Assembly (NCBI RefSeq): GCF_900102545.1
Contig: NZ_FNBN01000003.1
Span: forward strand, 62,001 to 126,000
DNA: 64,000 bases
Origin: Chitinophaga filiformis
GTDB taxonomy: Bacteria; Bacteroidota; Bacteroidia; Chitinophagales; Chitinophagaceae
Reading direction: 5' to 3'
Position 1 is the first letter of the stretch. Every line of letters starts with the position of its first letter. Under the pieces are notes generated by a model. The model saw only the letters and a program-made list of their open reading frames with translations, was not told the DNA's origin and made no database searches. Made by a program: the position numbers and the translations under genes. This document shows, in pieces, positions 16,091 through 23,763 of the stretch.

Positions 16091-17116
16091 ATGAGAACGT
16101 TATCTTACCAGTTCCAGCATAGTAATACGAAATATTATCTGGGAGAAAGCCTGTCACAGCTGGGCAATTATGCTGATCCATCCAGGACCGTACTGGTGGT
16201 GGATGAGAATGTGGATAAACACCATGGGCATAAATTGCCAGGCTGGAGAAAGCTGGTCATCCCCGATGGAGAAGAGAACAAAAGCGGTGAAGTCCTTGAG
16301 CAGATCATCAATGGTCTGATCGAACTGGAAGCAGACCGTAAAACCATGCTGATAGGCATTGGCGGTGGTATGACCACTGACCTTACAGGGTATGCAGCCA
16401 GCATTTACATGCGGGGTATGCCGGTTGGTTTTGTTCCTACTACTTTGCTGGCACAGGTGGATGCGTCTATTGGTGGCAAGAACGGTATCAACCATGGTAA
16501 ACATAAGAACATGCTGGGAACTATCCGTCAGCCGGAGTTCATTCTGTTCGATTATTCGCTGCCACTGACAATGCCGGCAGAGGAATGGCATAACGGCTTC
16601 GCGGAGATCATCAAGTATGCGTGCATTCTGGATGCCAGCCTGTTCACCTACCTGGAAGAGAACCGGGATAAAGCCATGCAGCGCGATGTAGCCGTACTGG
16701 AATACCTGGTAGAACGTTCTGTGGAACTGAAAACCAAAGTAGTATTAGAAGATGAATTTGAAACTGGTTCCCGCCGCTGGCTTAACTTTGGCCACACACT
16801 CGGGCATGCAGTGGAAAAGATTGAAAACATCGCGCATGGTAAAGCTGTTGCTATAGGTATGGTAGCAGCCTCCAAGATCTCAGAAAAGCTTAAAGGATTG
16901 CCTGTGGAACAGACCAACAGGCTGATCCGCCTCATTAACGATTACCAGTTGCCGGTTACGCTGACCTCCAACAAGGAAGAAGTGTTCAATATCTTCAAGC
17001 TGGACAAGAAGCGGGAGAAAGATGCGATTCACTTTGTGCTGCTAGAAGAAATAGGCAGGGCTACCACGCAGCCTGTTCCTATCACAGCACTGAAGCAGAT
17101 GCTGGATGAACTATAA
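16091..17116 (+). CDS. aroB: 3-dehydroquinate synthase
   Basis: The 341-residue protein has the NAD-binding and active-site signatures of AroB: VVDENVDKHH, IPDGEENKS, GIGGGMTTDLTGYAASIYMRGMPVGFVPTTLLAQVDASIGGKNGINHG, and GFAEIIKYACILD. The metal-ligand segment LNFGHTLGHAVEKI is also present. It cyclises DAHP to 3-dehydroquinate. It lies 14 bases after the DAHP synthase gene and 12 before aroA. The length is slightly shorter than the usual 350-360 residues, but no motif is missing. Confidence 0.96.
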   Translation: MRTLSYQFQHSNTKYYLGESLSQLGNYADPSRTVLVVDENVDKHHGHKLPGWRKLVIPDGEENKSGEVLEQIINGLIELEADRKTMLIGIGGGMTTDLTGYAASIYMRGMPVGFVPTTLLAQVDASIGGKNGINHGKHKNMLGTIRQPEFILFDYSLPLTMPAEEWHNGFAEIIKYACILDASLFTYLEENRDKAMQRDVAVLEYLVERSVELKTKVVLEDEFETGSRRWLNFGHTLGHAVEKIENIAHGKAVAIGMVAASKISEKLKGLPVEQTNRLIRLINDYQLPVTLTSNKEEVFNIFKLDKKREKDAIHFVLLEEIGRATTQPVPITALKQMLDEL

Positions 17117-17128
17117 ACTAACTAATTT

Positions 17129-18415
17129 ATGCAAGTAACAATATCACCCGGCGCTATCAGTGGTACAGTGACCGCCAATCCTTCCAAAAGTGCGATGCAA
17201 CGCGCTGTTGCAGCAGCACTGCTGAGCAATGGTACCAGTATTATCCGTAATCCTGGCTTGAGTAATGACTGCCTGGCTGCACTTGATGTAGCAGCGAAAC
17301 TGGGCGCCGTTATCAAACGTAATGAGGACCATATTGAAATTACAAGCAAAGGAGTATTTCCTCCTGCTGAAAATAAAGAGATCAATTGCGGGGAATCCGG
17401 TCTTGGTATCCGCATGTTCACACCCATAGCTTCCCTGTCAGACCAGGCTATCGTTATCAACGGACACGGTAGTCTCACTACCCGCCCGATGGATTTCTTC
17501 GAGCAGGTATTACCTCAGCTGGATGTAAAAATCACAACCCGCGAAGGGAAACTGCCTTTGAATATACAAGGGCCGCTGAAAGCAAAGAACATTACCATAG
17601 ATGGATCATTGAGCTCCCAGTTCCTCACCGGTTTGCTGATGGCATACGGTGCAGTAGCAGAAGATGTAACCATCACCGTAAAAGATTTGAAAAGTAAACC
17701 TTACATCGCACTCACTTTGCAACTGATGGAACAGTTCGGCGTACAGGTAAAAGAAGAACAGTTTGAAAAATTCCACTTTGGTAAACGCCAGTCCTATAAA
17801 GCTGGTGAATATACTGTGGAAGGAGACTGGAGTGGTGCTGCATTTCTGCTGGTAGCTGCAGCTGTAGCAGGTAAAGCAGAAGTACACCATTTGAATACAC
17901 AATCTGCACAGTCAGATAAAGCCATCCTGGAAGCCCTTGAAAAAGCGGGCGCCGGACTGCTGCCTGGTGTCTTCACCGTGATTGTACACAAGAATAAATT
18001 GCAGGCATTTGACTTTGATGCAACCGACTGTCCTGACCTGTTTCCTCCGCTGGTAGCCCTGGCCGCTAATTGTGAAGGCACCACGAAGATTATTGGTGTG
18101 AACAGGCTGGCGCACAAGGAAAGTGACCGTGGCAAAACACTACAGGAAGAATTTGGCAAGATGGGTATTGCCATTGAGCTGCATGGTGATGAAATGCTGG
18201 TACACGGTGGTACAGGCATTAAAGGAGCCGTTGTTAAATCTCACAATGACCATCGTATAGCCATGGCTTGTGCAGTAGCTGCACTGACAGCAGATGCACC
18301 GGTGGTGATTGAAGATGCAGAAGCCATTAACAAATCATACCCTGAGTTCTATGAGCATTTGGAAAAGATCGGTGGTATAGTAAAAAAGCAGGGATCCGCA
18401 AGCCTGACGCATTAA
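17129..18415 (+). CDS. aroA: EPSP synthase (3-phosphoshikimate 1-carboxyvinyltransferase)
   Basis: The 428-residue enzyme contains NPSKSAMQRAVAAAL (phosphoshikimate-binding lysine and arginine), GESGLGIRMFTPIA and GSLSSQFLTGLLMAYGA. GVNRLAHKESDRG and KSHNDHRIAMACAVAAL, near the C-terminus, supply PEP-binding residues. It joins shikimate 3-phosphate and phosphoenolpyruvate. The segment around residues 78-96 reads NCGESGLGIRMFTP rather than the NAGTAxRPL of the class I, glyphosate-sensitive enzymes, so the PEP-site loop differs from the E. coli type. It follows aroB by 12 bases. Confidence 0.95.
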   Translation: MQVTISPGAISGTVTANPSKSAMQRAVAAALLSNGTSIIRNPGLSNDCLAALDVAAKLGAVIKRNEDHIEITSKGVFPPAENKEINCGESGLGIRMFTPIASLSDQAIVINGHGSLTTRPMDFFEQVLPQLDVKITTREGKLPLNIQGPLKAKNITIDGSLSSQFLTGLLMAYGAVAEDVTITVKDLKSKPYIALTLQLMEQFGVQVKEEQFEKFHFGKRQSYKAGEYTVEGDWSGAAFLLVAAAVAGKAEVHHLNTQSAQSDKAILEALEKAGAGLLPGVFTVIVHKNKLQAFDFDATDCPDLFPPLVALAANCEGTTKIIGVNRLAHKESDRGKTLQEEFGKMGIAIELHGDEMLVHGGTGIKGAVVKSHNDHRIAMACAVAALTADAPVVIEDAEAINKSYPEFYEHLEKIGGIVKKQGSASLTH

Positions 18416-18474
18416 CAGAAGCAGCGCTGACTAATGAATTCATTAGGTCAGGCTGAAAAAAATATTCAAACAGC

Positions 18475-19470
18475 ATGAACAGCTTTGGTAGATTATTCCG
18501 GGTGAACGTTTTTGGAGAATCGCACGGCGCCAGTGTAGGCGTGAATATAGACGGTATTCCTGCCGGTATTCCGCTTACCCAGGAAGACTTCCTGCCCGAC
18601 CTGGAAAGGCGTAAGGCAGGTGCGAAAGGTACCACACCCCGTAAGGAAGAAGATCTGCCTTACATTAAATCCGGTGTGTTTAACGACCGTACCACCGGTG
18701 CTCCTATTACGATATTATTTGAGAACAACAATACCCGCAGTACCGATTACGAGAAGCTCCGTGAGTTTCCCCGTCCCGGTCACGCGGACTTCGTAGCTAC
18801 CCATAAGTACGGTGGCTTTGAAGACTATCGCGGTGGTGGTCACTTCAGTGGTCGTCTGACCCTGAACCTCGTGGCTGCCGGTGTGATCGCTAAAAAGATC
18901 TTGGGTTCTGGCATCTCTGTAAAGGCAACGCTGATTGAAGTAGGCGGCCTGCCTGATGCAGAAAAGGGACTGGAAGCAGCGATCGCCGCTAAAGACTCTG
19001 TTGGAGGTATCGTGGAATGTGTGGTAGAAGGCCTGCCAATCGGTCTCGGAGAGCCTTTCTTTGATTCTGTGGAATCGACCATTGCACACGCCGTATTCTC
19101 CATTCCAGCCATCAAGGGGATTGAATTCGGTGCTGGTTTTGCCGCTGCCCGTATGAAAGGAATAGAGCACAATGACGCCATCCTGGATGCAAGTGGCAAG
19201 ACAGCTACTAACAATGCTGGTGGGGTAGTAGGTGGTATTACCAATGGCAATCCCCTGGTATTCCGGGTAGCCGTAAAGCCTACTTCCAGCACTCCTAAAG
19301 AACAACACACACTGAACATAAAAAGTGGTGAAGTGGAAAACTTCAGCGTAAAAGGACGTCACGACCTGTGCATTGCACTGAGAGTTCCTGTAGTCCTGGA
19401 AGCCGTAGCAGCTATGGCGCTGGCAGATTTTATGCTGCTGGAACAGCGAAGCGGCAGGGTATTCAAGTAA
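18475..19470 (+). CDS. aroC: Chorismate synthase
   Basis: The 331-residue enzyme has all three family signatures: FGESHGASVGVNIDGIPAG at the N-terminus, RPGHADFVATHKYGGFEDYRGGG with GHFSGRLT, and a C-terminal KGRHDLCIALRVPVVLEAVAAMALAD. It converts EPSP to chorismate with reduced FMN. It is the last gene of the aromatic operon, 59 bases after aroA. About 200 bases later a bidirectional terminator follows a REP-like repeat cluster. It is shorter than the approximately 360 residues of E. coli AroC, but internally complete. Confidence 0.96.
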   Translation: MNSFGRLFRVNVFGESHGASVGVNIDGIPAGIPLTQEDFLPDLERRKAGAKGTTPRKEEDLPYIKSGVFNDRTTGAPITILFENNNTRSTDYEKLREFPRPGHADFVATHKYGGFEDYRGGGHFSGRLTLNLVAAGVIAKKILGSGISVKATLIEVGGLPDAEKGLEAAIAAKDSVGGIVECVVEGLPIGLGEPFFDSVESTIAHAVFSIPAIKGIEFGAGFAAARMKGIEHNDAILDASGKTATNNAGGVVGGITNGNPLVFRVAVKPTSSTPKEQHTLNIKSGEVENFSVKGRHDLCIALRVPVVLEAVAAMALADFMLLEQRSGRVFK

Positions 19471-19492
19471 TACGGTAATCTCCGCGTCAATA

Positions 19493-19641
19493 GACTCCGT
19501 CAGGAGTCTTAGTGTTTGTAGCCCGGGGTGATAACCCCGGGGACGAAATATGGGGTGCAACCCCGGGAACGAAATGCGGGGTGATAACCCCGGCGGCCAA
19601 AATACGGGTGCAACCCCTGGGACGAAATATGGGGTGACAAC
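19493..19641 (+). repeat. REP-like element with tandem GGGGTG-AACCCC units (copy 2)
   Basis: GACTCC-gtca-GGAGTC (19493-19508), the linker AGTGTTTGTAG, and CCCGGGG-tgataa-CCCCGGG (19522-19541) match the elements at 3908 and 47481. Here the second hairpin is followed by further imperfect 25-27-base units of the form GGGGTGnnAACCCCgGGACGAAATAt, at about 19551, 19578, 19605 and 19631, the last degenerate. The cluster occupies the space between aroC and its terminator. Confidence 0.75.
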
Positions 19642-19671
19642 CGATATCAAAAAATCCAAACAACATCAATA

Positions 19672-19704
19672 AAAAAGGCGAATGAGCATCTCATTCGCCT
19701 TTTT
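19672..19704. terminator. Bidirectional terminator between aroC and the FKBP gene
   Basis: AAAAAGGCGAATGA (19672-19685), loop GCATC, TCATTCGCCTTTTT (19691-19704) is a perfect 14-bp stem with A-run and T-run on opposite sides. It serves the convergent genes on both strands. Confidence 0.93.
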
Positions 19705-19723
19705 CTTTATCTCTTCTGAGGAA

Positions 19724-20446
19724 TTACTTCTCGATCGCAATCAGTTCCACTTCAAACACCAGCGCGCTGTTAGGACCGATTTTCGGGCCTGCCTGACGGT
19801 CGCCGTAAGCCAGTTCAGAAGGAATGAACAGCTTCCATTTGGAACCTACCGGCATCAGCTGCAATGCTTCTGTCCAGCCCTTGATAACGCCGCTAACAGG
19901 GAAGGAGATCGGCTGACCTCTCTCTACGGAGCTATCGAATACAGTACCGTCTATTAAAGTACCGTGGTAGTGGGTTTTTACCTTGTCATTGATGGTTGGT
20001 TTTGGACCGGTACCTTCAGTGATGATCTGATACTGTAAACCGCTTGGCAGTGTTACCACGCCTGGTTTGGTTTTATTCTCCGCCAGGAATTGTTCGCCGG
20101 CAGCCTTATTCTTTTGCATTTTCTCGGCTTTTATCTGTTGTAAATAATCACTAACACTCATATTACCTTGTTCTTTTGTTATCAATGGTGTGCTGCCACT
20201 AACGGCTTCTTTAAGCGCCTTAGCCAGTATATCAGTTTTTATGCTGTCAAGGCCCTGCATTTTCAACATATTGCCAAATTCCAGGCCAATAGCATAGCTA
20301 ACGGTATCCAGTTTGGTTTGTAATAGCGGTGCCGGCGCTACAGCAACCGGAACTTCCTCTCCTTTTTTGGATTTTTTCTTCTTTTGTGCGTAACCAGGAA
20401 GGGTAGCCACGCCCAAAACTCCAAGTAATAGGGCTTTTCTGATCAT
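19724..20446 (-). CDS. Secreted FKBP-type peptidyl-prolyl cis-trans isomerase
   Basis: The product is 240 residues from the ATG at 20446, which opens a signal peptide MIRKALLLGVLGVATLPGYAQ; a longer in-frame start at 20515 would place an unlikely 23-residue extension before it. Residues about 45-130 form the helical FKBP N-terminal dimerisation domain (DTVSYAIGLEFGNMLKMQG). The FKBP domain starts at about residue 135: GLQYQIITEGTGPKPTINDKV, HYHGTLIDGTVFDSS, QPISFPVSGVIKGWTEALQLMPVGSKW, and IPSELAYGDR. The MIP/FkpA-like layout suggests a periplasmic or surface folding catalyst. It lies 69 bases downstream of the CocE-like hydrolase gene. Confidence 0.93.
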   Translation of the reverse strand: MIRKALLLGVLGVATLPGYAQKKKKSKKGEEVPVAVAPAPLLQTKLDTVSYAIGLEFGNMLKMQGLDSIKTDILAKALKEAVSGSTPLITKEQGNMSVSDYLQQIKAEKMQKNKAAGEQFLAENKTKPGVVTLPSGLQYQIITEGTGPKPTINDKVKTHYHGTLIDGTVFDSSVERGQPISFPVSGVIKGWTEALQLMPVGSKWKLFIPSELAYGDRQAGPKIGPNSALVFEVELIAIEK

Positions 20447-20515
20447 ATAATGGTTTATTGAACTGTACAAAATACCCTTGCAGAACACCGCCGGGGATAG
20501 CCTGCAAGTTAGCAA

Positions 20516-22411
20516 CTATTTGATTACTGGCAACTCTATATGAGAAGCGTGCTGTGCATCATGGTAAATGCGGATGTCTGCCTTCCGGAAATCTTTGTCG
20601 TCGCAGGTATAAATATCTGTAAATACCTGTGGATTCCTGTCCACCAGCGGGAACCAGCTGCTTTGTATCTGTACCATGATCTTATGTCCTTTTTTGAAGG
20701 TATGGGCTATGTCCGGCAGGCTGAAATTCACATCAGTAGGTGTATTAGGCTTGAAGGCCTCTGGCTTTTCGTAGCTGTTACGGTATTTGCCCCTCATGAT
20801 CTCGCCACGTACCAGCATCTGGTAGCCTCCCATCGGATAGGTAGCAGTAGGAACCCTGCGGTGTTCGCTGGGCGCATCCTGCTCATATTTAAAGTCGTTT
20901 GGAAACACATCGATCAGTTTTACAACGAAATCCGCGTCAGTGCTGCTGACGCTTACTACCAGTTTCGCTAATAGCGGACCGGCCACAGTAAGGTCTTCTG
21001 TCAGCGTGGGTGTTTCGAATACGGCTACATCCGGACGTCTGGCAGCAAAGCGCTGGTCGTCTGTCATGTAGTTGATAGTGCGTTCAAAGTGGACATCTTC
21101 TGTATATGGCACTGGTTTGGCAGGATCGCTTACATATGCTGTAAAGCTGCCGGTAGAGAGAGGTTTGCTGAAATCCAGTTTACCATTGGCCTGCAGGTAC
21201 AGAGACTTTTGCTGGATATTCGCCAGTGGCCATTGTGCTAACTTACGCCATTGGTTTTCTCCTGTAAAGAAGATAGTGGCTTCCGCAATGCTGTCTGCAG
21301 ATCCTTTCCCTTTCAGGTAATAGTTGAAGAAAGGATATTCTATATTTTCCTGGTACCATTGAGAGGTAGGGCTGCCAAATTGAATATTACCCTGGGAGGA
21401 GCCACCCTTTGTTCTGGCCCACTGTCCATGATACCAGGGGCCCATTACAATACGGTTGTTGGTTTTGCCGCTTTGCTTTTCGATCGCTTTGTAGGTGTTC
21501 CATGCACCGAAGCAGTCTTCTGCATCGAACAAACCACCCACCTCCAGCATAGCTGGTTGTACGTTTGTAAGGTATTGTCTTACGCTACGGGCTTTCCACC
21601 AGTTATCCTGGTTCGGATGTGACATGAGATCTTTCCAGAAAGCGATGCTGTCGCCCATTAAGCGGGTAAAGTTCTTTACAGCGCCTGTGTGCAGGTAGAA
21701 GTCGTAGTTGTCTGTATTGTGGTATTCGAAACTGGTAGGACCTACAGTCGTAGGTTTAGGCCTCGGTTTACCAAAGCTGGTATAAAAAGCAAAGGCATCC
21801 ATGATAAAGAAAGCGCCATTATGGTGGAAATCATCTCCGGCAAACCAGTCGGTTACCGGCGCCTGAGGACTTACCGCTTTTAATGCAGGGTGACCGCTCA
21901 ATGCTGCCATGGTAGAATAAAATCCAGGGTAGGAGATACCCAATACACCCACATTGCCATTGTTGTTCTCCAGGTTCTTCACCAGCCAGTCGATCGTATC
22001 GTAGGTATCGCTGGATTCATCAATGTCCTGTTTGGTCTTTTTAGCAGGATTATAAGGACGTACATCCACGAATGTACCCTCGCTCATCCAGCGCCCTCTC
22101 ACATCCTGCATAACGAAAATATAGCCTTCATGCAGATAGGTATTATAGTGACTGCCCCAGAGCGGCAGGAATTTATCTTCTCCATATGGCGCACAGGAAT
22201 AGGGCGTGCGGGACATAAGAATAGGATGTTTCTCTGATTTGTCTTTTGGCATATAGATGGTGGTGAACAATTTCACTCCATCACGCATGGGGATGTACAC
22301 CTCTTTTTTTGTGTAGTTTTCACGCATCCATAAAGAGTCCTGATTGATACCCTTCACACAGGAAGTATGAAAGATGAGCGCTGTTATTACCAGCATTAGT
22401 AACTTTCTCAT
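20516..22411 (-). CDS. CocE/NonD family hydrolase (X-Pro dipeptidyl-peptidase S15-like), lipoprotein
   Basis: The 631-residue protein starts MRKLLMLVITALIFHTSC, a lipoprotein signal with Cys18. The alpha/beta-hydrolase domain begins YIPMRDGVKLFTTIYMPKD. It contains VLGISYPGFYSTMAAL, with the nucleophile serine in GISYPG. DAEDCFGAW probably holds the acid and MGPWYHGQW the histidine. The C-terminal half is the jelly-roll typical of the S15/CocE family (ATIFFTGENQWRKLAQWP; PVDRNPQ...). Relatives hydrolyse cephalosporin-type acyl side chains, cocaine esters or X-Pro peptides, so the natural substrate is open. It is probably anchored in the outer membrane or periplasm. Confidence 0.9.
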   Translation of the reverse strand: MRKLLMLVITALIFHTSCVKGINQDSLWMRENYTKKEVYIPMRDGVKLFTTIYMPKDKSEKHPILMSRTPYSCAPYGEDKFLPLWGSHYNTYLHEGYIFVMQDVRGRWMSEGTFVDVRPYNPAKKTKQDIDESSDTYDTIDWLVKNLENNNGNVGVLGISYPGFYSTMAALSGHPALKAVSPQAPVTDWFAGDDFHHNGAFFIMDAFAFYTSFGKPRPKPTTVGPTSFEYHNTDNYDFYLHTGAVKNFTRLMGDSIAFWKDLMSHPNQDNWWKARSVRQYLTNVQPAMLEVGGLFDAEDCFGAWNTYKAIEKQSGKTNNRIVMGPWYHGQWARTKGGSSQGNIQFGSPTSQWYQENIEYPFFNYYLKGKGSADSIAEATIFFTGENQWRKLAQWPLANIQQKSLYLQANGKLDFSKPLSTGSFTAYVSDPAKPVPYTEDVHFERTINYMTDDQRFAARRPDVAVFETPTLTEDLTVAGPLLAKLVVSVSSTDADFVVKLIDVFPNDFKYEQDAPSEHRRVPTATYPMGGYQMLVRGEIMRGKYRNSYEKPEAFKPNTPTDVNFSLPDIAHTFKKGHKIMVQIQSSWFPLVDRNPQVFTDIYTCDDKDFRKADIRIYHDAQHASHIELPVIK

Positions 22412-22459
22412 AAGCGATTTAATGATTTTGTTTTAGGTCTGAACAGTTTGTCAGTATTG

Positions 22460-22810
22460 TTAAGACAACAGGCTTTCCCTGTCTTTTTTGGGCAATGATT
22501 TTACTACGAGGTCATAGGAATCTTTGATCCACTCATAGAGTAAACGGTTTGGAATATTGGCATGTACGTCTATCGTATTCCAATGTTTTTTGTTCATATG
22601 ATAACCCGGTGTTACACCATCGTACCGCTCCCGCAGTTCAATGGCTATTTCAGGGTCGCACTTCAGGTTGAATGTCTCAAAACTATCAACATGCGTGAGT
22701 GTAAACATCTTGCCTTTTACCTTGTATACAAGGATCTCTTCACCAAAGGGAAACTCCTCGGTAACGCCTGGTAGTGACAAACAATATTCTCTGAATTGTT
22801 CAATATTCAT
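22460..22810 (-). CDS. MmcQ/YjbR family protein
   Basis: The 116-residue protein matches the YjbR fold: NIEQFREYCLSLPGVTEEFPFGEEILVYKVKGKMFTL at the N-terminus, CDPEIAIELRERYDGVTPGYHMNKKHWNTI in the middle and a helix WIKDSYDLVVKSLPKK at the end. The fold resembles the CyaY/DNA-binding domain group, and members are often called DNA-binding proteins without direct evidence. It is a single small gene with no functional context from its neighbours. Confidence 0.88.
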   Translation of the reverse strand: MNIEQFREYCLSLPGVTEEFPFGEEILVYKVKGKMFTLTHVDSFETFNLKCDPEIAIELRERYDGVTPGYHMNKKHWNTIDVHANIPNRLLYEWIKDSYDLVVKSLPKKDRESLLS

Positions 22811-22846
22811 AACAGTATTATGTGAAGCAGAACTGAATAGGATAAA

Positions 22847-22884
22847 GGTAAAAAAAAGAAGGCCAACCTCATAGAAGATTGGCC
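22847..22884 (-). terminator. Terminator of the 22944-23462 gene
   Basis: Read on the minus strand, GGCCAATCT (22884-22876) pairs with AGGTTGGCC (22869-22861) and is followed by TTCTTTTTTTT. Confidence 0.82.
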
Positions 22885-22943
22885 CTGTTATAAATAAAGG
22901 TTGATTAGTTGCTACCAGCAGATATGGTTGGTTAATGATGAAT

Positions 22944-23462
22944 TTAGAGCTTGGTGATGGCGAGGATCACGCGGGAATAACGCCCGTATACGATCTCTAC
23001 CTGCTGACCAGCTTTGAAGTCATCTAACCTGCCACGCATCCAGTAAAACAGTCTGTTTCTTTTCTTTACACCTTCCTGCTGCACAATGAAGCTCGTCTGC
23101 ATATCATTGTTGCCCTGGTAGATCATTTCCAATGGCACCTGTATCTGTCCTTTCTGTAATTTGGTAAGATCCTTTTTGATCGTGTAGTAACGTACATCCG
23201 TTACCTTGATCAGTGCGAAGACCAGCACCAGTACAAAAGACATCAGCCAAACCCAGAACCATGCGTTCTTATAGGAAAATAAGGACTGATTGATCTCTTC
23301 TTCACTAAGACGTTTACTGAGGAAAAATTGAGGTACAAAGGCGGCGATTACCACTAAGAGCAGGCCAATTCCTATGAATTTGTAAATCTGCTTTGTGTTC
23401 TTTTTTAACGCATCCTGAAGAAGAAATATCTCTTCGGTGGACATAAATTCGTAGTCCTGCAT
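22944..23462 (-). CDS. Membrane protein of unknown function, two transmembrane helices
   Basis: The 172-residue product has two hydrophobic helices, IYKFIGIGLLLVVIAAFVPQFFL (about 26-48) and WFWVWLMSFVLVLVFALIKV (about 68-88), followed by a cytoplasmic-looking 85-residue domain with beta-strand character (GQIQVPLEMIYQGNN, then GRYSRVILAITKL). The N-terminus has no cleavable signal. I do not recognise the family. Neighbours give no clue, although its own strong terminator shows it is an independent unit. Confidence 0.75.
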   Translation of the reverse strand: MQDYEFMSTEEIFLLQDALKKNTKQIYKFIGIGLLLVVIAAFVPQFFLSKRLSEEEINQSLFSYKNAWFWVWLMSFVLVLVFALIKVTDVRYYTIKKDLTKLQKGQIQVPLEMIYQGNNDMQTSFIVQQEGVKKRNRLFYWMRGRLDDFKAGQQVEIVYGRYSRVILAITKL

Positions 23463-23683
23463 AATAATAATGGTTTTTCTTATATCTAATTTATATAAAA
23501 TATTATTAAAATACTTATAATAATAACGTGAATACCGTCAACTTAGTATTAGTTAGGCTTAAAGAGTTGTAAATCAGGAAAACTTTTTTTATATGAATTG
23601 TCTGATATTACATACAAAAGACAATCGGCCGGGCACAGAATTGTGTGGCAACGCACAAAAACGAGGAGCAACTTCCTGGATAT
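23463..23683. other. Gene-free AT-rich stretch
   Basis: I see no convincing gene here. It contains AT-rich sequence likely to carry the promoter of the leftward gene at 22944-23462, and a weak 7-bp inverted repeat (ATTGTCT...AGACAAT) near 23598-23624. The stretch ends at the terminator of the GumN-like gene. Confidence 0.5.
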
Positions 23684-23738
23684 CGCAAAAAAAAGAAGCG
23701 GCCCGGGCCCGGAGAAAAATACCGGAGGCAGGCCGCTT
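23684..23738 (-). terminator. Terminator of the GumN/TraB fusion gene
   Basis: On the minus strand AAGCGGCC...GGCCGCTT closes a long GC-rich stem (inner CTCCGG/CCGGGCC pairings) followed by CTTTTTTTTG. Confidence 0.85.
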
Positions 23739-23763
23739 AAATGAGGTTTAACTTTTCGAAACT

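Noticed and set aside
22468..22495. Hairpin with T-run on the plus strand inside the 3' end of the YjbR gene
   Set aside because: It points against the gene's direction and no plus-strand gene ends there.
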